From assembly GCA_002205965.3 (NCBI GenBank), contig NADL03000594.1, forward strand, positions 1,860,001-1,924,000: a stretch of 64,000 bases of DNA, written 5' to 3'. Position numbers and translations under genes: made by a program. This DNA comes from Kappaphycus alvarezii. Lineage: Eukaryota; Rhodophyta; Florideophyceae; Gigartinales; Solieriaceae. Positions within the stretch are counted from its first letter, which is position 1. Each line of letters opens with the position of its first letter. Shown one piece after another: positions 46,851-58,400 of this stretch. The notes beneath the pieces were generated by a model that worked only from the letters and a program-made list of their open reading frames with translations, did not search any database and was not told the DNA's origin.

Positions 46851-49230
46851 GCGAAGTATTCATAGCCTTTATATACTTTCAACACCAAGAAGTACGAGTG
46901 AATTAAAAAAGCTCTACAAAAACCACGTAGGATGCAACAAATCCACTAGAGCCTTCAAGCCACTGTTACCTGTCTCAGCTCCTATTAATTGAAGTTCTTG
47001 AGACCATAAAACTTAATAGACGGTTGAATTGTTGGTTAATGCTTATGGTGAAAAGGCCGGAACTTCAGATCAGTTTTTATATAGAAAAAGTACTGAACGA
47101 AAACATGGGTAACTTTTAAGCAAACAGCATTGAATTCAAAGATGTTCTATAAAAGCGTCCCTAAAGGTATCAGACTACAAGATTCTGAGGCTTTTATAGC
47201 ATGAAACAGTGAGACTGACAGCACTGGAAATTTTGAAAAGTTTCATTAGTCCAATTTTCAAGAAGCCATAAGCTATTCGTTGACTGATGAGGTGCGAAGG
47301 GTTTCAAAAAGTGCGTTAGAACCCCGTGATGGCTTCAACTCATTAGCTTGGTACAAAGTGGTATGATACCGGGGTTTGCACTGGGTCCGGATACAGTGCA
47401 GAAGTTACCTTGATGTCTCATTACAATGTTAAATCATTGGTAGCGTCTACTGTTGGTTACTGTCAGGGCATTTTGGGGATGTCTGGGCTAGGGATGAAGG
47501 CGGTCGGATTTCCGTTTGTAGCAGTCCGAATCATATTCCAAGACAGCACCCGGTCTATCGACCGAGACTGAATCAATATAGTGAAATACAAGTTTGAAAC
47601 CGTCCGCGAATTATGTGGACATTGTCCGGTAGAGAACAAAAAAATCCCCTTGGATACGTACTATACGGTCCAGGCATGTTATTGAAATATAACTGCCGCA
47701 GTCGGTCCGAAACTTGAAAAAAATAAAACTGGGTCCGACAAAATCCGGTTGCTGCTGACGGTGTCTAGTGTAACTGTCCGAATGAATCCGAACGGACCGT
47801 ATAGTTCCAGAAATATGCCCGAATAAATCCGAATTCCACCCTTGCGCTACCATACGTTTGGCCATCCAGTCGTCTTCGAAGCCAGATAGCTGCTCCTGGT
47901 CTGCACACCTGACCAGCACACACTATTGTGCACCCTCCTCGCCCTCCTTCCAACACCTCATCCCTCCCCTAGAGGCCTATGATTTCCACCTTTCATTATT
48001 CGTGTCAGCTCTCTTCTTTGAACTTAGCAGTATGCCGCCCGATGGGCGTCCCAAACAGCGCCGAAAGTTGCAAGACTAGGGCACTCACTGCCAAAACGCC
48101 TTTTCCTGCGAAGCTTCACTTGGGCCTTTGAAAATATCATGGAAATTGCTCCTCTGGCTTTCGGTTCCCAGGGTACACTGTCATTCCTCACGAAAGATGT
48201 CATACGTGTGAAATGCGCTTCACGGCCTACTTGACCGTTAATGCCGATGGCGTCTGCACGCATTTTTATATGCCTTCAGCTGTGGAGAGGTCACCTCATG
48301 TGCGGTTCTTTCGTCTGTTGCAGCCGTGCAGGACGGCCGCGCCAGTTTGGGCGCGGCTACGGTATGAGCAGGAGTTTGGGCCAACAATTGTCACATCGAT
48401 CCCTGGGGCCGGGGGCGGGGGGTGGAAGGACGGAGGCGCCATCGCTAGTGACTACATCTAACCCGGGCCTTTAAGGGGGATCATTGTGAATATCCGCGGC
48501 AACCGGCTTCTCGCGGTGGACGTTCAGCGAAATGGTAGTGCCCAGAAGACGTTACAGGGGAGATTGTAGCGGCGTTGTGACTTCTGACGACTTTAGTGGT
48601 GCAGACGTAGACGAATGCGTGGTTAACACGTGCGTCAATGGTTAATGTTTTTCGATAGGGCACGCGTGCGCAGACTGAGCAGCGCAAATGTAGTGCCATC
48701 CCACTCCAGTTTCTCCAGTGAGGTTTTGTGCCAGTTGCTTGAGTAAAACCAACACCAACAGAGACAAGAGGGGGCGCAATCTACGAAGAGCTTGGTTTCC
48801 CCCTTCTCACGAAACCGAGGCCTTGCGAGCCTGAGGAAGCGCATTGTCGTAACGACAGTGGATGGTAGAATATAGATGCGGAAACCCGTCAGTTACGTTG
48901 GCGGGATGGTACAACGCCGGGTCGAAAATCCGATACACGATCGGATTTCGTAGGTTTTGGATGCGCGATAAATAGTCTCATACCGTGTCGACCAACGAAT
49001 TGTCTGGACTTGCTCGACGGACACCACTTGAAACGAGGGCGGTTGAATCCCCTCGTTAAGGGTCTCGAAAACGTAGAACTTTGGGAGAGAAAGAGTAGCT
49101 TGCCGGCTACGTCAGCTCCGTGATCCGCAATGAAGGCATCCAGAGACGGATTTCTCGCCCTTCCCGGGTTCCAACACACAGAAAAAGAAACTAAAATAAA
49201 AGAAAGGGGGTAACACCTGTTAAACGGCGT
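46851..49230. other. Spacer with GTCCG-rich stretch and possible transposon relic
   Basis: Between about 47380 and 47830 the words GTCCG, TCCGAA and CGGTCC recur many times without a fixed period. A frame around 48030-48460 begins MPPDGRPKQRRKLQ, and a Cys-x2-Cys pair (RCHTCEMRF) appears downstream in another frame. This could be the start of a dead transposase, but I cannot name the family. Confidence 0.3.
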
Positions 49231-49470
49231 TTACCGTTGAGGAAGTAAAGGGGGAGGTGAAAGGAGACTAAGTCCACCTCGAACAGACCAGAGCACAGTG
49301 AAGGGGTATCCCTCTAGCGGGATATCCTCTACAGCACGGATAGTTGCAAAGACGGTTTTGGTAATCACTGTGGAGGTAGTAAAGAGGAAAGGGTAAAAGG
49401 GGAATCAAGCCAACCCCTGAACAGACATGAGAAAAGTGAAAGGTGTCCCAGTTTTGGGAACAGGTTCTAA
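49231..49470. repeat. Imperfect ~100-bp direct repeat pair
   Basis: Unit 1 (about 49235-49330) and unit 2 (about 49370-49465) share the order GTAAAG...GGTRAAAGGRG..., CCWMC..GAACAGAC, an AAGTGAA/CAGTGAA word and GGTRTCCC. Similarity is perhaps two-thirds. They lie about 230 bases upstream of the piggyBac left end. Confidence 0.45.
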
Positions 49471-49696
49471 CTAGACGAAAAAGTTCCGGCGTCGGGCTTG
49501 GTTACTTTATAACCTTTTAGGGTCAGCCTGGGTCAGCCGTTGCATGCAGCAACCCACAGTAATTACTGTAGTGTTAGCTAGCTACTGTAAACATATCCTA
49601 ACGTACAGTTGACTAACCACTAAAGGTTAGTACAGTAAAGTATGTGCACAAAATTACTAAAAAAAATCTCTTACACGCGTACCATTTGCACCACCT

Positions 49697-49752
49697 TAGT
49701 GTCTTTTCGACATGTGTACTCAATTGAGTACATATGGCATCAATTGAGTACA
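49697..49752 (+). repeat. piggyBac left end with palindrome
   Basis: Contains TAGTGTCT (49697-49704), the perfect 18-base palindrome TGTACTCAATTGAGTACA (49715-49732) and a partial second copy ATCAATTGAGTACA (49739-49752). Confidence 0.75.
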
Positions 49753-49921
49753 TTTTCAAAATCCATAAAAGTAATTTTAAAATATTACACGCGCCCTTTT
49801 TTATCCAGACTTAATCTACTTGACTTCCTTCGGAGTGGAAAGGTTAAAATTTTATAGTTCGTTGCTGATTCCAGCTGCTTGAGATTGCGTTCGTTCTGTT
49901 AGCAAATAAAACCCCTTTACG

Positions 49922-52078
49922 ATGACCCGTGCACAAGACGCCCAAACCATTATCGGAAACCGTGTTCAAACTCGAGCAAGGCTTATAAAGTCTGATTTCA
50001 AGTGTGGGCACTTGTATGGGACCTTATAGAAGACGATTAGAACCGCCGTGAAAGTTAATCAGAAGGAGAAGAACAGCCGTTTTCGCACAATGGTGACAGC
50101 AAAATGGGAACTTTCAGATGGAAACAAGTCTTCATCAATACATCTGGGTAACATTAAGCCCGGAGAGGCTATGATGACACCGAACTTCAGAAAAATCTCT
50201 CCCGACTGCTCGAAAGTGGGCACACGTCCGGAAAGAAGCGAGTTACATTCGATAAATCCTCCTGTTGCCGAATCTCTTGCGATTTTGAGCCCGAGTACAA
50301 GCCCAGCTACCCTCAGAGCTTAATTTACATTCCGAATCAAACTATCAATGGTAATCAAGAATTCAAATCGGTGGAAGCGCTGATTGGTCCGATGCAAATT
50401 TTTATGCAAATGGACAGAAATGGATTGAGGATGACGTGACTGATTGCCTCAATGGATCGATTCCTGCGCGCAAATGGAAAATATATGGCCCAGGAGATGA
50501 ATTCATTATGGAAGGACATGGACCGCGTGACATGTCGCCTTTCGACTACTTTACGTGGATATTTCTAATGAGCTATCTTTCATCTATTGTCGCAACTACC
50601 AATATTGGCTTGGAAGGGGACAATCTGGAACCATGCATATGTGGCGAAATTTTAAGGGTTTTCGGTATTTTTATTTCGATGTCACAGCTGGAATTCAGAG
50701 ACAGAAGATCTCTATGGAGCTCAAAGTCGCCATATGCATTTATCGAAGCACCGAATTTTGGACGTATTATGCACAGAAGCCGGTTTGAAATCGTTCGCAG
50801 GTACATTTCTTTCAGTGATGTAAGGCCCCTGACAGAGGCTGAAATGGAAAGTCCAATAAAGGGATGGGATCTCATCGCCGGTTTCGTGATGCGATAAATA
50901 ACCATAGAAGACTACATATCAGACTGTCTGATCGCATCTGCGTAGATGAAATTATGTCAAGTTGGTGTAGAATAGAAGTAAGATGGATTGATGAAGGGTA
51001 TCTCTCACTCTGTGGCCTTGGATAGGAAACCGGAAAATGGTTGCGAACTGAGGAATGCTGCTTGCGGAAAGAGTGGAATTTTGCTTCTTATAAAAATTCG
51101 TAAGTCCGCAAAAGATGATATTGAAGATACAATCCAGTTGTTACAAGGTACAAAGGAGCTATTGGACCTAGCTGAGCCTTGGTTTGGATCAGATAGGGTT
51201 GTATGTGCTAATTCAAATTTTTTCATCTAAGCAAGCATCTGAAGTTTTGCTTGATAAGGGTCTACGGTACACTGGAGTTATCAAGACGGCTACAAAAAGC
51301 TATTCTATGAAGTTTCTTTCTGATCGTGAAGTTAAGAACTGTTGAAAGCATTTTTCACTCGTTTCGAAGACAGACACTGGAAAAGACATTGCTGCAGTTA
51401 TGTGGATGGACCGTGACAGAAGATTTTTTCAGTACAGTTGGTACTACAAGGAGAGAAAATCCTATTTACAGAGAAAGATGGAGATCTGCAGGTGGCCACG
51501 CGAAATTTTTAAGTTCGGAGACAGATATTCTTGAGATGTGCGAGATTTATTATGTCACATGCGCCATGATTGACCCCTGTCACAACCGATGAAGTCAGGA
51601 TGATCTGCAATTGGAGAAGAGATTTGAGGTTGTGGAGTGGTCGATCAGAGTGAACACTGCTTTGCTTGCTATTTGTTGCTTTGATGCCCAGAAACTTTAC
51701 AGAGGATCTACAGGAAGCTTTGATTCGATATCGCCAAATGAATTCTACTGTATATTGGCTGGCGGACTGATTCTGAACAGTTACGACGACATTCAATTTA
51801 GGAAAAGTCAAGGTTCATGTGATACCTCTTCAGGTTATAAGGTATTTCCTGAAAGGTACGGAATCTATCTTGTTTCAGCCAAGAAAAAGGGGATTATTAA
51901 AGGAAACGAATCAAAATTTGCCCACCAGTCAAAATGCATCCAATACAGGTCAAAGTACATTCGCACTGTATGTGTTCGTTCATTCAAAAGTGAAGTTTTC
52001 AGCTGTCACCCTGACTCTGGCAGAGACTGTTTTCAGAAGCATTGCAGACATGTACATGAATTTGGAAGCCTTCATTAA
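49922..52078 (+). pseudogene. piggyBac transposase (DDE_Tnp_1_7) pseudogene
   Basis: The start MTRAQDAQTIIGNR is followed by a small N-terminal domain. The transposase proper begins near 50430, with PRDMSPFDYF, then EILRVFGI and RFEIVRRYISFSD. The part around 50950-51230 has VDEIMSSW, RKPENGCELRNAACGKSG and WFGSDRVVCANSNFF, the standard piggyBac core with its acidic residues. A distal piece (about 51600-51780) carries the usual C-terminal helices. Full length would be about 700 residues. The frame is lost several times: a TAG near 50029, a shift between about 50320 and 50430, breaks between 50897 and 50988, and others downstream. No working transposase is encoded. Confidence 0.8.
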
Positions 52079-52080
52079 GT

Positions 52081-52662
52081 AACACTTACATTTCAGTGCG
52101 TGACGCTAGTTGAAGTTAATTTTGAATAAAATATAAAGAAAGTTATTCCTTTAGCCCCCTACGAATCCAATCCTCATCTTTGAACTTGCGAGATAGACCT
52201 AACCCTACTGCGGAATACCCCTTTATGAGATGTAACCTTATTCTGTTCCGTGTTCAAGTCGGCACACCAGGCGTCCTGAGGGTTAGGTTTCGACAAGGAC
52301 TCGTCGAGCTCCATCTATAGATGGATGTTCTGGAGTTCAATTGAGCAATTATAGAACTGGCTCAATTGAGCTCAGCTAGGAATCGAACTTTCAACCTGTG
52401 CAGTGCAGTAGCCCTGGAACTACCGAAGGGAGTCTCAGAAACACTGCACTTAAAAGGAGATGTTCCTTTTGTCGGAGAATAGTAGTTTTGTGTCAGAACT
52501 CCGAGGAGGAAGCGATTTTTTTGGTGACTTTATTGACCTTGTTCAGAGCAAAAAAATTCTGCTACTGTACGCTGGCCCGATACGAATTACTAAAAATTAC
52601 TAGTTTTTCATGATTTCAAAGTGATATTTATTGAATTTTTTAGTTTTTCAGTTGGCAGAATT
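52081..52662. other. Non-coding right part of the piggyBac element
   Basis: No coding remnant. GAGCTCCATCTATAGATGG and two CAATTGAGC words (52330-52370) add small palindromes. A B-box-like GTTCGATTCC is readable on the minus strand near 52380. Confidence 0.4.
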
Positions 52663-52702
52663 TGTACTCAATTGAGTACATTTTATGGTCGGATAGACAC
52701 TA
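52663..52702 (-). repeat. piggyBac right end with palindrome
   Basis: The same 18-base palindrome (52663-52680) followed by AGACACTA (52695-52702), the complement of the left TAGTGTCT. Confidence 0.75.
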
Positions 52703-53473
52703 GTTTGTGTCCCAATTGCCATGGTGTCAATTTCGCGGAAATCCCGACGGAATGGCCACGTGGCATACGGTTTTTCCACCTCTTTCGTCAATTTCCGGCC
52801 CCCGATTGTAGTACAGCTGAGAGCCGGAGAGCAAATGATTTTAATGGCGAGCTTCGATCATGATACACGTTATAGCTGTAGCTGTACGATCTTCTGAGAA
52901 GGTTCCGGAAACAGGGACGAATGGGATGGTTGAGAATGGGGTCCGAACGCCTGCTAACCGAGCTGAATGTGCTAATGAATTATCGTCGGGAGAATCGAGT
53001 GCACGAATTGTTGCGTTGTACATTTTTATGAGGATGCGGAGCTGCAGGTTGGCGGGAACCATAATCGACGCTTATCTCTGCTTTATCTCTGCTGCTTGAG
53101 AAAGCGAAGTTCCAAAAATTTCCGCCATTGCGATGTGACGTTTTCCCAAGCAAATACCCTTGTGATACAAATCTGCCGTGAGGTTTCCTCGATGGTCTGT
53201 GAGGGTGTGGCACAGAGCGCACATCAGCAGGTCAGTCTCCCCAAACACGAAAGCTGAGGTGACGATGTAGCGTAAGTGACCACAAATCAGTTGCCGTTTG
53301 GGTAAGCACAGTACGCATGCGCTGCTAGATAGGCCGAGGGGGTTTCTGGGAGCGCGTGAGGGTGGAATCTTCACCGAATGGACTGCCGATGATTTAGAGC
53401 CAGGCGGAAACTGCTTCAATTATACTGCAACAGACTGTTGACAGTGTACTGTAGACAATAAAAGGCACTGCGC
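52703..53473. other. Spacer, unassigned frames
   Basis: A minus-strand frame of 115 codons (53072-53419) contains CVLCLPKRQ and CALCHTL Cys pairs but no domain I can name. Plus-strand frames are also open. I do not support a gene. Confidence 0.35.
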
Positions 53474-54792
53474 TTGGAAATACACTGTTACAGCCGCAAA
53501 GGAAAAGCTTTAATCATCACAAGTGTTTACATCTTTGTTGAAGCCACTGCAACACCGGATCCCATTGCTGCTGGTACCAATAGCCGCCATTCCATCGGAA
53601 CGGCAAGGGACACCAAGTATGGGTATAAGATGTACGAGTGGAACTTAAAAGAAAAGCAGCGCGGGGTTTCAACACGTGGCACAATTTCAAGGGTAGGCAG
53701 TAAGGCAGCAGCGGTTGAAATAGTGGTCAGGATAGTGAAAGTAGAGGAGAAAGGCTCCGAATTGTTGCCTGCGAATACCATGAGACTTCACACAAAGTTT
53801 CTGTCTTCACACTACGATGGATTCCTTGTGCTATGCCACGCGAACTCGATAACGCATGCAAGATTGCTTGAGTGTGCATACATACTGAATGGTCACTGCT
53901 CCTTGGGTGCGGGAGTAAAAACTTTTGACATTGAGCTGGGCACCAACAATCTAAGGAATTAACAAAAGACACACCACACAGCCAACAAAAATCACGACGG
54001 GAAAGTGGAAAAAATCGTAAATGCACACAAACTGAAAATTATTGAAGCTGCCATTCAGACAACACTGACAGATATTCTACCAATGAATTTTGTATACAGA
54101 ACGTTAGGAATGAGAAAAATTGTAAAGGTGATACTTGAGGCAGTACGTTTAGTGTCGTATAGGATGAGTGTGGGCATCTATGACTCGTTACCGTCACTCA
54201 CGAGTTTGAAAAAAGGTGTAATTATTTTACTTTAAAAAATTATCAGTGAATTTAAGGAGCGAGAGCTGGATGCAGTGCTTGAAATTGGTGGAGGCGTAAA
54301 AAGCTACGGTTTGAAACGAGGAATCACTGGAAAGTACTATGATTTCACTGTAACCACTTTAAGATGGGTGCAATCAGTGCGCTCACATGAAAGCAATAAA
54401 TAACTATGGTTAGTAAGGCTTTATTTATCAAAGAGGTTACTAACAGAGAAAATGCCGAGAGTCTGAAACCAATGCTCAGTGAGACTTTTCTGGAATATTT
54501 TGATGTCGATCTGGATAAATTCATGGAAAATTTTAGCTTTGTGATAGATTGTGGCACAAAAATGCCCAGAATAGTCTGAGCTTCAGCGTCGATCAGAACT
54601 GTGCCATTTTCTGATAAACGGCTCATGTGCATTGCACAAAGACTTAATTCTGCCATGAAGCATGTCATGGAGAAAGAAACGGAAAGAGACAGTTCAATCT
54701 TCAAAGATTTAACTGCTTTGAAGAAAACGAAACTCATTTCTAATCTTCACGGTTTGGTGGCAGAAGCGATTGGCGAGGGGAATGTATGTTAG
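53474..54792 (+). pseudogene. hAT-like DNA transposase remnant
   Basis: Plus-strand pieces at 53474-53962, 54005-54235 and 54240-54792 look like one decayed protein. The last piece contains FSFVIDCGTKMPR (about 54535-54575) and then PFSDKRLMCIAQRLNSAMKHVM. These fit the hAT pattern of a conserved Asp followed by Cys-x-AH-x-LN before a helical region. The middle piece has a LTDILPMNFVYRTLGMRKIV stretch resembling the helical part of hAT proteins. The first piece is unrecognised. Stops occur near 54236, 54405 and 54577, and the frame changes between pieces. No terminal inverted repeats or 8-bp target duplication were found. Assignment is by pattern only. Confidence 0.4.
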
Positions 54793-55439
54793 ATCTGAGA
54801 GAGCGGGAGAGGCTGCCAGCCATGTGAGGAACTCGGTCGAACGATTTTTATGGTATCGATGGTATCTCATAAAGAGGCTTTGTGGGCTACGAAGTGTTGG
54901 AAGCTTCTAGAGAAGTACAGAAACTCCTTGATTTCGGGGTAGAATGGCGATTTCGGATGCTACTTGCTGCTGTACCTCGGCCATTATTTTAGTCATTTTT
55001 TGTATTTTGATTATTTTTAGACATTTTTGGATGCCGTTGTATGTCGCAGAACCAGGGGACGCCACACACCGCGGTGTCCATATAAAACGCCTCGGTCCAA
55101 TGCTGATGGATGGAAAAAGGAAGGCGTCCATTCATCACGCCCGACGGCCGATATACCCATTTGTTATTTTTTTCCGTTTTCAACTCTTCTCTGTGCCTCC
55201 CTATTTTGGTCAGTAATATAGTACTCTTGCGCAGTAATAGGGTTCCTGCCCACAGCAATCGTGTTTGACGGATCAAGCGACGTGCGAAAGTTATTCTTTT
55301 TCTCTGAAAAAGTCGTCATTTCCTCCAGGGCCGGCGAGGAGAAAGCTCTTTCTCTCCTTGATCACCGGGAATGAGTCGCTTTCGACTTCTATTACGACAT
55401 TTTTGCACCGAACTGATTTATAGTTGAAGAGGCGAAGAA
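54793..55439. other. Spacer upstream of third gypsy fossil
   Basis: No gene. It may contain an unrecognised left LTR, but no matching copy was found downstream of the element. Confidence 0.35.
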
Positions 55440-58400
55440 CTATGCCGCCTTCAAGCTAGATTCTTCGACCATTTCGTCAAGAAGGAAGACACCCATGACA
55501 CAATTCGTCAAGCCTTGAAAGCAGGTGTCAACATCTCCGAAATAACTTGTTCGCTGCAAGAGGTCGAGCGACTATATAGGGAGGCAGGGTTTGACAATGT
55601 TGCAAGGTTAGGGTTACTTTGCACCGCCGCCTGTCTGCACGAGGAGCTACAGCAGTTCTTGTATTCCGCTGCCGTAAAGACTACGCAGATATCTTCAAGG
55701 TCCTAAGGGACTAGCATGCGAATAAACTAGCATTCGCTGTTCACTGGAGTCGATTTCCTAAATTCCGCCAGCGAGGCTATTGGTACGTCTGGACTCCCGT
55801 GCGATGAAAATCCAGAATAAGATAGAGGCGTTGGCTGAAGATCTTTCCTGGCTGACCTTACTTCTAAAGAATAAAGAAGAACACCTCGGGCACGAACCTT
55901 TCCACGTACCTCAGAGGAACAACAGGGTTCTCACATGCCTCATATTGCAACGAGTTGAGTAATAAATCCTAATAAATCTTCCAGATGGGAGCAAAATCCA
56001 CATCGAATGAGTCGCTGCACTCATTGCGGCAGAATATGCCACTCAGAAGCTGCCTGTTAGTCTGCGCCGTCAGATAAGTCGGAAGACAAGGAAACGAATA
56101 TTGGGCTTTAAAAAAAGGTGAAGAGGTGGGCAAAGAGATTGTATTCGGTGAAGAATGGAACGAGACGGAGTCACTGAACGACGAGGGCGTGTACGTTACG
56201 AAAAGTAATTTCGATGATAAGGCGCTGCCGAAGCAACCTCTAAAAGAAGTTCATGAAGGAATTTCGATATTGCACCTCGTAGCTAGCCCGCAAGCTACTC
56301 GCACTTTATAGACGAGGCCGATTCTGCCGCCTGCGTACTTCTGCAAGAAAAGCTGAAAGGAGAAGACCAGGAGTAAAAAACTGTGGAAAGAAGAAAGTCG
56401 ACAAGATACAGGAATACGTTGTGTAATACGAAGCCTTCTTGGAGCTAGCGACAGCCAACTTCGGTCTCCCATTAGGGCAGCTCCTTCGGGGATGCCGACG
56501 CAGCGTCTCAAGTTATGTTCCGTCTCCTTGGAAAGAACAAGAAGATTCCCTGGATATAAGTCGTCTCCATCGCTTCCCCTGGCTGCTTCGATGGGTACGG
56601 GTGAAATTTTGCGGTACAAGGCATGGGTTCTACTAGGGTCAGGCGCGGTGCCCAGCTTCATGTCGGCAGACTTGTCCAGGCGTCTATGATTTTCTCTGGA
56701 CTATGCGACCAAGAGAATTACAATTGCGAACGGGAAGAGCTGATCATTTTTGGCTCGTTTCTCAAGGTTCCGGCGAAATTCAGGAGCCAAGCTGTCTAGT
56801 CAGATTACCTTGTCGTTTAAAATTCACCATTTGATATCATCATTGGGAGTCCCACACGTTCCGATACGCGTGCGAATATGGACTTCGGCGCGCAAATCCT
56901 GCGCCTCTACGTTATATCTGAGGAGATATTGCTACCTTTTGAGCCATATACCAAGGCTACCGAGAAAAGAATGGCAGGGGAGGGAGATATCGGAACTCCC
57001 AGCGAAGATTTGAACTCCGATTGGAGTGCCGATCCCGACCTGTCCGATTCTTAGGAGGAGTAACTAGTCCTAACCATCCGAGAAACCCCGTGCGATAAGG
57101 AACTTGAGGAACCGACCGGCGGAGATAGCGCTGCCGTTAGTGAAGATCAAGAGGAAGAATTGAGAGGTGCGCGCGAGGGCGAGACTGGTATATCTGCATG
57201 AGAGAACGCAGAAATATATCAGCAGTTACCTCCAGGATACCGGGGTTTTCGCATGGAAAATCGACGAACACCGTCTCGCGTCTGTTCTGATGCAAGTTCG
57301 AGATAAAGGATCTGACTTCAGCTAATCATAGGGTTCGACATCTGGCGCCTTGTCACAACGAGACTGTTTGCGAAGATATTGATAACATTTTAGAAGCAGG
57401 AATAGTGACCCCCGCTTGCTCCCCGTGGTCGTTTTCTGTCGTCGTTTCGACAAAAATAAGGATGTAAAGCCTCTATTTTTTGTGGGCTACCGCACTTTGA
57501 ATCGTAAGATGACATCTGATCGTTGGTCCCTGCTAAAGATAGAGGAAATACTATACGTCTTAGAGGTTTGATCAGTGTTCACCATCTCCGACTTGTTCGT
57601 CGGATACTGGCAGGTGCTTAAGAGAGAGAAGTGCAAAGAGATGACTATATTTGTTTGTCTTTACGCAAAACTTGAATTTGAGGTCATTATTTTCGGCCTG
57701 ATGAATGCACCGTCGACTTTTCAACCTGTGATGGACTGTATGCTGCGGAAAATCCCCCTTTCCCGCGTTTAAATGGAGGATGTAGTATTATTCTCATGTT
57801 CAATGATGAAGCACGTCGATAACTTAAATATTGCATTCAGGGCCACACAGAAGGCCGAATTGAAGCTCAACATTACTGAATTCGAGTTCACAAAGCCGAT
57901 AGTCAGCTCACTTAGACACGGAGTAGACAAGGATAGAGATCACATCGACGAATAAAAGATTAAGTCGATCACGGAGGCTCCTGAGCCATACGCGTTTTCT
58001 TTTGCCTTGCCGGCTAATATCGCCGGTTCATTAAGGGATTCACCGAATTGTCCGCGGTCTTCCAAGCTGCGAATTCGGTAAAAAGAGACTTCGCTTTGAC
58101 AGGAGAGTTGACGAAATCGTTTCGAAGTCTAAAGGAAAAGCTTGCTTCCCCACCATTCCTAGCGTTTCTAGATTTCGACGCGTAGTTTATCGTAGAGACG
58201 GACGCTTCAAGTGTTGCCATCGGAGCGGTTCAAGCTCAGATGAAGGAAGATTAGAGGACACATGCCGTTGAATTCGCCCGCGGGACTACGATCTAGGCGG
58301 ATTGTAACTATTCAGCATGTGAAAGGGAGGCTTTGGCAGTTATTTTTGCACTCAAGAAGTTCCGGGTGTATTTGTTATCGACAACCCTGTTCAAATTAGT

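Larger units (their letters stand above)
49697..52702 (+). mobile_element. piggyBac-family DNA transposon, decayed
   Basis: An element of about 3 kb framed by inverted ends. TAGTGTCT then TGTACTCAATTGAGTACA appears on the left (49697-49732) and in reverse orientation on the right (52663-52702). A degraded piggyBac transposase fills the interior. Similarity outside TAGTGTCT (CCATTTGCAC... against CCATGGCAAT...) suggests the true tips lie up to 25 bases further out. I could not find the TTAA target sites expected for this family, so the exact ends are open. Confidence 0.65.

Noticed and set aside
49231-49470. CRISPR-like repeats
   Set aside because: Only two imperfect long units, no short identical repeats with unique spacers, and the context is eukaryotic.
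52370-52450. tRNA-like B box (GTTCGATTCC on the minus strand)
   Set aside because: The arms around it do not pair as a T-stem, and no acceptor or anticodon stem can be drawn. At most it is a tRNA-derived scrap.
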